64,000 nt of DNA from Ulota crispa. Its lineage: Eukaryota; Streptophyta; Bryopsida; Orthotrichales; Orthotrichaceae. The position numbers and the translations under genes are program-made. How positions within the stretch are numbered: position 1 is the first letter of the stretch; each line of letters begins with the position of its first letter. The notes under the pieces were generated by a model. It was not told the origin of the DNA. It searched no databases and saw only the letters and a program-made list of their open reading frames with translations. This document shows positions 47,291-58,722 of the stretch, in pieces. The stretch is taken from NCBI GenBank assembly GCA_963920765.1, contig OY987249.1, positions 4,001,230-4,065,229 of the forward strand, read 5' to 3'.

Positions 47291-48760
47291 GCTCATTCCA
47301 GAACTAAGTAAGTTTCAAACAGGAAGATTTAAGGATAAAGGACATTAATATTTCAAATCTGATAGAGCTTACCGCATATTCAACCGAGTGCTGTCTCCCC
47401 CCGACAAAAGGTTGGGGGCTGTATACGTCTCTCCATTTGAGTCTTGCCGTCAGCAATTGCCTCATAAAACATTGCTCTTTCTGATCTCCTGCAATGTTTT
47501 GATTTAGGGCTCTCGATAAGTTTACCAGAGTCATGAAGTCTGCCTGCATCGTCCATACTAGAATGATGTTGAAAGTTGAAGCATACGGCACATCCCGTGG
47601 CGGAATGTCTTCACTTTTCTCTATCAATATCTTGTGGGCCTTAACAATGTGCTAGCCTCCAATGATGTAGTAAAGTGTTGATTCAGTTATGTCTGATTCT
47701 TTTGGGCACGTCTCAAAGAACGACACCAATTTGTTCTCCCCATATGGACCTTGTTTGAGGGGAAGGATGTTAATGAACATTTTCTCCAAGTAGTAGTCCG
47801 CATTGATTAGTACCTAATTTAGTATTCCTTTCAGTCGCGTTGGCTCAATTCCCCTGTATACTTGCCGAGCTAGAACGGCCTTGTGCAACATCTTATAGGG
47901 AACTCTCATTGGTTCTCCATCCTTATTTAGGAAGGGTTTCTTCTCCCACCTATACAATGGATCAAAGGTCTTCTTATAGAGGGCACTCATTGCCTTCATC
48001 TTGGTTGCTGAGAGCCTATTAATTTCAGCTTCAGTCATCGCAACGCATTGGTGAATTGGGTAGCCGACTTTCACCTTCTTGACAATCTCAGTAGTCACAG
48101 CAACGTCTCCGGGCGCGCCAACAATGGTCTTCTGCTTCCTCATCTTCTTCTGCGGTGACTGCACCTTTGACTTATGCACTACAGTAGCAGACAACTGTGG
48201 AATTGTCACCTGCCTGACTTCCAAAATGAGGGCCCACTGAAGGTCAAGATCTTTCGGAGAGAATTGAAGGTTGTCATCTGTGCTGGACAAGAAACTTTGA
48301 TCCAGCAGTGATTGGCAAAGGCTCTTATCCATTGACGCATAATCTAGAATCAACCCATAAGTACGGGAGTCTTCAGAGTTTGGTAGTTTCTCATAGACAA
48401 CAATAGTCGCTGAATCGTCGTCGACTCCCTACATGTTGATTACGTCCAATCCGGTAATATGATGGGTTTTTGGACCAATATACAGTTTTGGATAAATGAC
48501 AACAAATCCACATGTTTGAGGACCCCACTATAGTCCCCATTTAGTAACCTTCTTTAGACATCAGAAAAATGCCTCTAGAGGAGTTGCGCCCTTGTACTCG
48601 TGTGATGGCAACCAGCTGTCAATGAAGCTTATTAGTTTCATGGGCAATTCAGCCTTTGGAGCTTTCCTAAAATCTTCCTTGCTGAATCATCACAAATATA
48701 CAATTAGGATAGACTGCTGATTTATCATTGCCATCATTTGCAGATAAGAATACATGTATT

Positions 48761-49134
48761 GTGGGATCCCACAATATACTACATTTACTGAATAATACTA
48801 CTAAAAATCATCTAACGGAAATCTGGAATAATCAAGTAGTTCAACATCGTGAGATCCCATGCTGTCATCAACACAGATCCCACCTTGCCTCTTATTGCGG
48901 GATCTCCATACCACATATATTTATGAATTACAGAATATAAGCTAACGTGAGATCCTATGATGACCCACAATGTGAGATTCCGTGATAACCACATTCAAGG
49001 TATCCAGAAATTTCAAGGTATTGTGGGATCCCACGATGTCAGACATCAAGGAATCAAAAGATCAAAGGCAAGGACATATTTCAAAAGACAGGGCATAGTA
49101 GGTTCCTACGATGTGTGACAGCGTGAGATCCCAC
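48761..49134. repeat. Palindrome cluster upstream of the - strand pseudogene
   Basis: Within 374 bp there are two exact GTGGGATCCCAC cores (48761-48772 and 49023-49034). There are also variants at 48850-48861 (GTGAGATCCCAT), about 48889-48905, about 48949, about 48981, about 49098 and 49123-49134 (GTGAGATCCCAC). Flanks extend the symmetry to ATYGTGGGATCCCACRAT. The cluster sits directly 5' of the first recognisable exon of the 44.4-48.7 kb pseudogene. Confidence 0.9.
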
Positions 49135-51400
49135 GATGGATAGTAGGTCAAGAGCAATTTGTACAATCGAAACATAAATATTACAATATTGACTATTGTG
49201 TTGTTATTACTTACACATCCTGCAGATCTAGGTTGGTTTGTACTGTCGCGCCAAACGATGTTGCCATACTATTCCTGTTCATTGAATTACAGTGGTTTGG
49301 CCTTCAATATCAAGTACAAATTTGTTGGGCTCAGTGCAATCCTGCACAACATTATCATGTTTTGGGATCACACTCCATTGATGTCTACAAGACTCTGCTA
49401 CGGTAATGTACAAATACCTCATACACACAAGTGCTATTGGATATTAGGTTAGTGTCATTGGTCGCAAGATTCTAACACTCATATCAATACATCACCAAAT
49501 GGCATTCACTATGAACTAAAGTCCAGCTCAGTAGCAATCGAACAACTTAGACATAGCAATACATCCATTCATTCAAGCGAATGCAATATGAATGAATCCA
49601 TATTAGCCCTAGTACATTTGTTGCCTCTGGTCTGTAGTAGGGACCACTTTGGATGATAAAGTTTGGGTTAATCAGATCCATTTTCATGGAACAATTTGCA
49701 ACACCATTCCACAATGAATCAACATGGAACAAACTAGAAGAGATCATAGTACTCTGTATCATAGTTGCTAAAATTCATGCTCGCAATACCTTCCTATGTC
49801 CTCATACTCTCATTGTCTCATATAACCAATTTCAATTCTAATAATTGCATTATCTTCCTTATTTACAATTGAAATGCTAATGCATAATGATTTAACACAC
49901 GCCAAATTCGTTGAAATTGTAGAAATTTGTAACTAGGTTCCTGAAAATTGTGTTTGGAGAACCATCTTCTGTGCTCATATGCTCATCATACTAGTTTCAT
50001 TATTTTCCAATCACTCACATGGAGTACGCCGATTGACCCACTTCTCATTTGGAACCAATAGTGTTTTACTCGTATTCAAATTTCTCCGGTTGTTCAGTCA
50101 AACTACTTACAGTTATTTGTGTCAATCTCAAGTTTTGTGCATCACTGAGCTTAGCTAAAACAAATCTTCTCTTATGCAATGCTAATGAATGCCCTAAATT
50201 CAAACAAAGCAGCAAATTTTAATCCACAAATGACCATTTCACTATAAATTGCAAATTTCCCCGCTGACCCCTACATTGTTCTCTCTTACTTCAATGACGT
50301 GCAATTTTAAATGATGTCAATTAACATTACTTCATGTGGAAAGGATTTTGAAATCCAAGTCTACCTACAAGTTTGTGGCAAAGCACTACAAATGCATAAA
50401 GGAATCCTCGAAGATTGCAAAAACTACAAAAAACGCCCACCCAAAGATAAATCATGCACCTGTAATTTAATGACAATTGCAGATGGACGACAGGCTCATT
50501 GCCGCGCGCCGGACTTCAACTTTGTGGCACCAAAATCGGCGCCAGAGATGCCACCACGCAATCCAACTCCGGCGCTTCTAATACTAAAAATTCAAGGTAC
50601 AAACGCCAATGTCTTTGACAAGCATTGTACAAGCGAGCCTCGCCACAATTCACTACCAATCCTCCTTCTCAAAGACAATGATCACAACACTGGCAAGGGA
50701 AGTAATGATGCGCCATAAAGAGGGTGAGCATAGTGTCCGATAAAGAATTGAAAATAGCAAACACACAAGAAGGAGAAAGCCATTGCGGGGTACTGACTAC
50801 TGAGGTCCTGTTCCCATTGAGGAACGAGCCGCCAATTCCGGTTGGGAACGCCATCATTGCTTGGTAGTCTATCCTCTTGATAGAACGTCCATCATCATTG
50901 CTGTACATGTCGTTAGGATTGCAAAATTTCTGGATTTGTGGGCCGTATCTTCTGACATCAGTCAATTTGCTTGAACAAAAAAAATTGATATCTCCATATC
51001 AGAGATTATGTTTTCTTCAATCATAATATAATTTTGCCTTCCTTCATTATACTCTAAACATGAAATAAACATCAAAATCCGGAAGAGAAATCTAAGTGCA
51101 TCCTAACAATAATTTTGAAAACAAAATTACAACAGCAATCCCAAAAACTAAATCTTCAACACGAGTTATATGACAACTTCAATGAGGATTGCATAGGGGG
51201 TTACATAAAACAATGAGACACGCAACAACTAGAGAGGCATACCCTAAACCCTACTGAATGGAAAGGATACCAAGGAACATGAAGAGGCACTTGCATGATT
51301 ATTCATGAGAAATACCTAACCATGTCATGATGATTACCATAATGAATGAGAATAGGCTCATTTTAAGACGACAAGGTAAGATCATGGTGTGGGTTGTATG
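49135..51400. other. Region without a clear gene; one coding-like - strand segment
   Basis: Mostly short unsupported frames. A - strand segment at about 50965-50770 reads DVRRYGPQIQKFCNPNDMYS followed by a Gly-rich stretch. It looks protein-like and could be an upstream exon of the - strand pseudogene. I recognise no family. Confidence 0.3.
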
Positions 51401-51423
51401 GTAATTTCTGTGGAATTAATTGT

Positions 51424-51900
51424 GCTAGGGTAACGTGCCCCCATGAATTTTTGTGGAAGCATTAGAGCCATTAATAGTGGTCATCTCCTTTTAGCCTACC
51501 ATGCTTTAGGGTTTAGGGTTTAGGGGGGTTCATTCATTTCAAAAGCAAAATGAATGGGAATTAGGCAATTTAGGGACCACAAGTTCAGATCAAGGTATGG
51601 ATCATGGGGTAATTTTTGTGGAATTCATTGACTCATAAAAAGTGGTGTCCCTTTGTGGCCCACCATTTGCACACTTGGACAAAGTAAGAGGCATTTTTTA
51701 TGACATATCATTAATACTTGGATGGGGCTGAAATTTGCACCAGGAGTACGTGCTAGGGTAAGGTGCCCCCAAAGAATTTTTGTGGAAGCATTAAAGTCAT
51801 CAACAGTGGTCATCCCCTTTTAGCCTACCGTGCTTTAGGGTTTAGGGTATGATGAGGGTTCATTCATATCAAAAGCAAAATGAATGGGAATAGGTTCATT
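51424..51900. repeat. About 140-bp direct repeats with telomere-like core
   Basis: 51424-51580 and 51752-51890 share TTTTTGTGGAAGCATTA, GTGGTCATCYCCTTTTAGCC, TGCTTTAGGGTTTAGGG and CAAAAGCAAAATGAATGGGA in the same order, with minor differences. A weaker copy lies near 51591-51665. Confidence 0.8.
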
Positions 51901-52249
51901 TTGGGACAATTTATTCAATGCTAGTTTGTTCCAAAAAAAGAAGCAACTGTCCCATACCCTACCATACCTTCTACTGCTGGAGTTCACTCCTTTTGCTGAA
52001 TATTTTATAAACCATTTGAATTGAAACCCCATTTTATCCTCTTATCAAACTTAATGCTTGTATGGACCATAAACCAAATAAGTGTCATGATTTTCCACAG
52101 GAACCCTAAACCATAAACAACCCTTACCATAAATTTACCACAGAAATTGACTCCAATTCTTTTGAAAGATCTTTGGAGGCCCCGTACCCTATCATGAGTC
52201 ATGGGTTCAAATTTCAGCCCCATCCTAGCATTTTTGCTACAAAACAAAG

Positions 52250-53220
52250 CTGCCCCCCTCTTTTAGCAGTGCTTGCCAAATGTGACCCCAGAAGGGGTCA
52301 CCACTCATAATGTTTCAATTAACAAACAACAAAATATCCCAAAAGTTCTATACCCTAACCAAAGCTCTTGGTGAAAATTCTACCCACTTTTAAACTTTTT
52401 GCTTAGTAACATGAATTAACCCCCCATTTAGAGTTTATGGCGCATGTTATCCAAAGAGAGACTCCAAAAGGACCCTAAACCCTGAACCTCCCGTTTAGGG
52501 TTTAGGGCGCATGTTATGAAAGAGAGACCCCAAAGAGGCACCATTGAGAATGACTTCAATGCACCCACTAAAGTGTATGGGAACAGGTTACCCTAGCGTA
52601 ACCTTTTGTTCAAATTTCAACCCCATTCGAGCATTTTTGTTGTAGAATCAGTGTGCCCTATGCCTCTTCTTTTTAGTCATGTTAGCAAAATGTAAATCTA
52701 GAAGGGGTCACTACCAATTTATTGTCAATTAATATCATAGTAGTTCCCACATAACCCTGACCCTGAACCAAATCCTATGATTAAAACATCAGCCCACTTC
52801 AAAAGGTTTTGATTATTGATTTAAATTGACCAGTCATTTAACCCTTGTAGAGCATGATTGCCAAATGTGGCTATAAAATGGAGTGACCACTCTAAACCAA
52901 CTCTAGTTCTTCCACAAACTAACATAAAGGCTTGGTGGAAAGTATAGTCCCATGAAATTTCATTTAGTAAGAGATAAAAATTGGACCCTGTTTTGGCCAT
53001 GTTTGCAAAATTGTATCTCCAAAGGATGTAACCAATGATATGTCTCAATTAATTCCTTGGAAAATCCCAAATAACCCAAAATTTACCCTAACCCTTTGGG
53101 GAAAAAACCAACTCATTCCCAATGCATTAGCTTATCAATTTGAATGAATCCACCATCCATCATATCACCCTTGTGCCAAAATGTGACCCTGAAGGGGGTC
53201 ACAACCAAAAACAATTTCAT
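52250..53220. repeat. Degenerate tandem array containing GAAGGGGTCAC blocks
   Basis: A block of the type CCAAATGTGACCCCAGAAGG, then GGTCACNACNNATAAT and a CAATTAA motif, recurs near 52275, 52686, 52860, 53006 and 53172. Each is followed by CCCTAAACC-type text. Spacing is irregular (about 150-410 bp). It is an old, diverged satellite-like array, probably continuous with the 51.4-51.9 kb repeats. No gene. Confidence 0.6.
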
Positions 53221-54536
53221 GCTTCCACGGAAATCTATGAAGGCGCCTTACCCTAACAGAAGCCATGGGTGCAAATTTTAGTCGTATATGTGCTTTTACA
53301 TTATTGATTTATAAAAGAAAGAAAGTTGACTGGTAGAGATTTATATTTGGATACAATAGTTTAGTGAGAGTACCATTCAAGTATTAGAAGGCCTCTTATA
53401 TTATTCAACTAGATCATTCCTTATGATGGTAGAAAATAGAGGCCACAAGAACACTAGACCTTGTGGTACAAGTACAGGATAATGCTCTATCAATCATTAT
53501 TTTTGGTCATGGAGGTGAAGACGACTACACTCAAATTTTGAAGTGATGAAGCAAATATATGGCGGGGTGCATTATTTTGAAATCCAAGAACTTTGTCAAC
53601 AGTTTTATGGCAATATCCGGACTCTTAACCTAAATTCCTTTATCCGCCATACCATTGCTCCTGACATTCAGACTGTCTTGCTCATGCTTTTGGTGGTGCA
53701 CCATTTTGATTTAGTCACTTGCTTATGCTTTCTTAGAGCGCCAATTTGATTTAGTACATGCTCGTTTAGTTCAGTGCAGATTGTAGTTGAATCCTTAGTT
53801 GCGATCAACTATTCTATCGGGCGACATATCAAAGAAGACAGAGCGGCGCATGTTCAGCCAGAAATTGCCAAGGCATTATGCTCCAAGTTACTTCAGGAGC
53901 GATAGTTTGCGCTTTGGAGCTATGCAGCAATCCCAGACATCATTGCATCCAATTCTTGGAGGTATTGATCTGTGTCTTGCCAATTTTAAGTTGTCAGTAT
54001 TGTCATGAAGTATCTATGAATTGAAGTCTACTGTATTTTTGCAATGCCATTGATTGCATCAATGGTCTAGGGTGTGTATTAAAAATGCTAAAAAACGTGG
54101 ACCTGGGCTGTCTATTACAATGTCTTTGTAGATTTTGTGCTCCAATATATTAGATGGTATCGTGGGATTAGCATGCTAGCAGGCGTTATTGATTTCGGTG
54201 GAACGGTTATATTAAAGACGGTTATAGCATGAATGGCAGGGTTTGATTTAGAGGATTATGCATATTACCCTGCTTTTGAATGAAAGATTTCAAAAATCTT
54301 AGTTATGATCGCTATTAGTGAGTGGCTACAACAGATTTTGTTTGGAAATCAATACAGATGGATGGATGTCCCATTTTTCATCCTATCCAGCACAATGATT
54401 AGTTAATTTGGAAATTTTGTTGAATTTAGGGATATTTTCAATGGAAGTTCAATGTCTAATGTATCTATTGTCCGTATAGTCCGTCATCAGTGGAAGATGA
54501 AGCTGGCTTTGCGGTCTTTCGCAATTTTTTATTATT

Positions 54537-55063
54537 GTGGGATCTCATGATACCTGTTGTGGTGATTGTCCAATATATGAAGATTTACGGATGTCATGGA
54601 TATTTGGTAATCAGAGTATCGTGGAATCCCACGCTAGCAGTAAAAGCCACTCTCTAATTTTGGTCATTTGATCGTGGGATCCCACGTTAGTAGATGGTGT
54701 TGTTGTTCAATAGGAAATCACTGTCTTGTCGATCACTAGATGGATAGTACTACCTGTGTTTCTGTGAAAATATTCTGCGGTGGGGAATTAGTGTCAGATA
54801 TGAAGGACTCTCGATATATTTGGAATCACTGCATCGTGGGATCCCACAATAGGATGTGCTACCTTTTTGCATGCGAAGGTCAGAGCATCATGGGATCCCA
54901 CGGTAGATGGCATTGGTGCTTTTCTCATGTTGGTTACAGCTGTATTGTTAACCACTGCTGAGGGTTTAGGGTATGATCCCTTTGGATTTGTAATTCTCTA
55001 TTTTTGAATGGTTTGGAATCGATGTTGCATGATAATTAGAATCACTGCATTGTGGAATCCCAT
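54537..55063. repeat. Palindrome cluster in presumed first intron
   Basis: Copies at 54537-54548 (GTGGGATCTCAT), 54621-54632 (GTGGAATCCCAC), 54674-54685 (exact GTGGGATCCCAC), 54836-54847 (exact), 54890-54901 (ATGGGATCCCAC) and 55052-55063 (GTGGAATCCCAT). A half copy lies near 54164. They lie between the exon-like block ending at 53961 and the next at 55214. Confidence 0.9.
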
Positions 55064-56528
55064 GCTAGTTGTCCGGTGTGCCGGGCCTTAATATAATCTA
55101 TTCTTCGGTTGTTGTCTTAACAGGAGGATAGTCTTTTTGTTTTAGGGTCTCATTCCACGATTCTAGATGTTGTTGCAGGATTCATAGCTTTTTGTTTTGA
55201 TATACCGGAAATCATGGAACCATCCAATGAATCAGTTGTGCACAAAGCTGATCTACTTGCAGTCGTTCCATTCCTAATAGAGGAATCCCAAGACTCCTCT
55301 GGTTTCTCAAAAACATTTTGTAGTGGAGATGATATCAAACTCATTATTGATGGAGTCAAGGAAGTAGGTTTAGGTACTATTTTAGAGGCACAACCCATTG
55401 GTGAATGGCTTGGGGTTGTCATTCCTTTGGACCCGTGGGTATTCACCCTCATACGGCCTATAACCATTATTGCTTTTGCTAGGCCTCTACCTGTGGACTC
55501 CTGTCAGAAGGATTTAAGGACCCTTGGAGATGTTGTTGGCCAAACAATGCTATGAAAGGTATCAGGTTTGGATAAGTGTACCAAGGAACCTCCCATGGAT
55601 ACCTCTCCTTTCATTTCCTAGAGTGAGTGGGTTGGACTCAAAGTGCACTTGAGGAATGAGGTAGATGACTTAATTTCTTCCGATTGCATAAACTATTCCA
55701 TTGCTGACAATCATTTTCAAGGAGGAACACTTGGCGAGGATGACAATGAAGTTACAATTTTGGTCATTTTCCATGGTAACAAGGACAACATCATGACTCA
55801 CTATAGATGGCCACTATCATCATGCTGGTTCTCCAATGGTCAATCATTGGAAGATACATTATAGCATTTTGCATCCTACCCGTTGTTGATGATCCCCTAT
55901 CATATCTGGATGGACGCATGAAAGCTCCATATTGTTTTATTGTGCGGAAGCCTAGCTTAGGTAGCAAGGACTCCCAATATGTTATTAGGACACAAGAGGA
56001 AGAGATTTGGAAAGTCAGCTCCCTAAAATGCTGCAATAGTTGTTGCTATCAATTTTTTCCTCAGCAATCAACATTGATCGTTAGGCATAAGTTCTACCTC
56101 AAGTCATTTGATGATAACTGCAAATACGGGATCCGATGGTCAAATTCATTACAAGGACGCGATTAGGAATTGCAAATTCATCACTCTTGATAGTATAGAG
56201 GTGTGCACGACAGCTTGGCATTTGATTCATGAAATCCCCAAGTCAACGTATCACAATTATATTGATCAGCATAAGGCTGGTGTGATATTTGGGACTCATG
56301 GAAACAAGGGGATTAAGCATCCCAGAGTGGCAACTGTCCAAGTCATAGGAAGAATGAAAGCAATCATTGATGACAACGCCAACCAAATGCCACACCAAAT
56401 GCGCAGCATCAGAAATGGAAGAATGGATACTCTCAAATTCCTTCTGGCTAAGAACAATTGGAAGCGCGTGCAAGCTGACGCCAACGAGGTCGGTCCCTTC
56501 TTCATGTACTCAGTCTTGTTATTCCATC

Positions 56529-56663
56529 ATGGGATCCCACGCTGCTTTCATATTCATTCACCAGCCCTAATGGCATCCATGTCTATGTCTATATTTATTT
56601 GTTAGGCATCGTGGAATCCCATGATGATTCTGTTGACCTTATTTAGTCATTGTGGGATCCCAC
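56529..56663. repeat. Three palindromes in an intron of the DUF7869-type pseudogene
   Basis: 56529-56540 (ATGGGATCCCAC), 56611-56622 (GTGGAATCCCAT) and 56652-56663 (exact GTGGGATCCCAC). All three fall in the intron between about 56490 (donor) and 56722 (acceptor TAGCAG). Confidence 0.9.
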
Positions 56664-58722
56664 AATAAAGTTCTTTGCGGTCTAATTTTCTTTATACCTG
56701 ATTTTATATGTAACCATAGCAGAAGTTGACCTCATGATTTGTTTGTATGAGCAATTGAATGTGGACTACGAGCTTCGACCAGTGAGCCAGTCAACTATTA
56801 GTAGAATTAAGAAAGAGCTTTTTAACAATGTATCCATCAAACCTGTTGGTAGCTCTTTTGCGAAATGCAGTACCTACGACCAACTTCAGCAGTTTCTGCT
56901 CGAGACTCCAAAAGGGAGTCCCAAATATGTCAAGTTCATGAAGCAGCACACTAAACATTTGAATTATCAAGCCTCATGCCGACGACTATATAAATCCTGG
57001 CGTGAGGACTCCAAAAGAAATCTCAAGGATTTTCTTTGTGTTATTCATGACAAAATGGGTATTGCCAAAATTGCTCTTTCGAGGATGTGACAGACAACAA
57101 AGGGAACAGTTGGTTTTAGGCAACTTCCTATAAGTGTAATGGGAATGGTAGCACACGGTCACGGCAACGGTGCATACGCACATTACGCTCCTTTGTGTTG
57201 GCCTAGGAACTCCAACTTTACCATTTCTTCCTTAGCAAAGTTATTACGCCAATTAGAGGGTCCTCCAATTTGAGAATCCAGTGACTTATTTCCATTTCCA
57301 CCTGCAAATCCAATGTTTGAGGCGCATCTTAGAGGAAAATCTAGGTGTCTAGAGAGTCTAAATCTAACCGACCTCGCATGTCACTTAGGAGCAAAACCGC
57401 TTCCTAAAAATCTATATCTTCAACTTGACAATTCTACCAAGGATAACAAAAACAAGTATTTGATGGCTTTCCTTTCCCTCCTCTCGGCTTAAGGAGTCTT
57501 TAGGGAAATTCAGGTAGGGTTTTTGCTAGTCAAACACACGCACGAGGACATTGATGCATATTTCAGTCATCTCTCCAAGGCTTTGAAGAGCAAGAACACT
57601 TTCATATTGGCTGATTTAATGAAAGCCTTCATGCAGTTGCAAGAGCTATTGTTTATGCTGGAAATTATTCAAGAGGTTGGGGACTTCAAATCTTTTGTGA
57701 AAGATTTCTAGAGCAGCGGGTCATCTAGATTAATTGGGTTGGGAGAGATGCACATTTTCCGGTTTTTTATTGACAGTGATGGAGTGCCGGTTATGAGGTG
57801 TAAGAAATCCACCATTGATACATAATGGCTACCGGTTGACCAGCCCTCTATTTGGATTTGGAAGTGAGACAGCAATGGCAGGCCTATGCTCCCTCCAAGA
57901 AATCCAAAACCAATGCCATTCAAGCCTATGTGGGGTAGCAAAGTTCCAAAGGAGACATGTAACCAAGACAAGGCAAGGGAAATGGCTCGTAAAGCTACAG
58001 TGAATAAGGGTTTTATGTTAGTTGGACTAGAGAAGTACATTCAGTACTAGAGAAATGGTATGGCAAAATGCGTGGGTTTTGCAACGGCTTTTGGTCCTTA
58101 CGTTGATTATTGGAATCACGTGTTGCTTGAGCTTTAGGAACCAATGTCTAACTCCCCTTCTAAATTAGTAGAAGGTTTCTGGCCAATGCACAATTGGAAG
58201 CTTGCACTTGACAACACATTTTGGTCAAGGGACGGAGGGGATCCCATGGATTCCATTCCTAAAGTGGAGGAGCGTGAACCTTATTGCAATCCGGCAAATG
58301 AAGCACCACATGAAAGCTTTAACCTTAGGCCCGATGTTTGCCCTGGGTCTTGGATTCTTTTAAGGCCCGAAGACCCAATCATTTGTGCTATTTGGCTTGG
58401 AAGAGCATTGTCCACTGTTTGCTTAGTATACAGTGAAGTGAATCACGGGAAGTTCTTGATTCAGTATTGGCAACCTGATAATTCTAAAGCAGATCTACAG
58501 ATGAAGTATAGTGACTGCTAGAATGGAAAATGGAAAGTGGAGAATACTGCTCCAACATGGGTCGACGCAACCTCTGTAGTGTACTCCACTTGGTCTAAGG
58601 TTGAGCATCCAAAGACAAAGTCCATTTCAAAGAGATGTTGTCATGCTGCATTGCACAATCTCAGTAGGGCCAATGAGGCTGACCCTTGATTGAGTACCTA
58701 GCTTTCTGATTTCTATGTCATC

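Larger units (their letters stand above)
44454..48690 (-). pseudogene. Long degraded multi-exon gene, family unrecognised
   Basis: Successive - strand segments read as one decayed protein. It starts near 48690 with FSKEDFRKAPKAELPMKLIS, continues through TCGFVVIYPKLYIGPKTHHI and a 179-codon stretch at 48353-47814, then VSFFETCPKESDITESTLYY followed by IIGG-stop-H. It then runs on through 47627-47304, 47158-46970, 46708-46517 and 46231-45950. It ends in Ser/Lys/Thr-rich, low-complexity segments at 45278-45006 and 44705-44454. About fifteen in-frame stops, mostly TAG, break it. The IIGG(Q)H motif, if the stop replaced Gln, resembles the GxQH/GxxR active loops of ParB/sulfiredoxin-like folds, but this is a weak analogy. 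Introns contain GTGGGATCCCAC-type palindromes (47279, 45468), and a dense cluster lies immediately upstream (48761-49134). Probably transposon-encoded. No function can be claimed. Confidence 0.6.
53800..58689 (+). pseudogene. Degraded DUF7869-type transposon-like gene
   Basis: Exon-like blocks on the + strand: 53800-53961 (SIGRHIKEDRAAHVQPEIAK, donor AG/GTATTG), 55214-55850, 56108-56490 (GVIFGTHGNKGIKHPRVATV), then after an intron 56723-57090 (SSFAKCSTYDQLQQFLLETP ... CVIHDKMGIAKIALSRM), 57090-57240 (VMGMVAHGHGNGAYAHYA), 57415-57711 (NLYLQLDNSTKDNKNKYLMA ... GFLLVKHTHEDIDAYFSHLS) and 58140-58689. The FAKC block, the D-x-MD/K block, LDNxxxxNK and HTHEDID follow in the order I know from DUF7869-type proteins, a multicopy eukaryotic family usually found in repetitive DNA. 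The spaced acidic residues (HDK, LDN, HEDID) suggest a DDE-like transposase, which is inference. About fifteen stops and at least one frameshift (near 55.9-56.1 kb) show it is dead. Palindromes of the GTGGGATCCCAC family fill its introns and flanks. Confidence 0.7.

Noticed and set aside
44454-58689. TAG read as a sense codon in this organism
   Set aside because: The stops in the degraded genes are a mixture that includes TGA and TAA, with at least one frameshift. The intact ABCB gene ends at TAG and the other two intact genes end at TGA. Decay explains the stops better.
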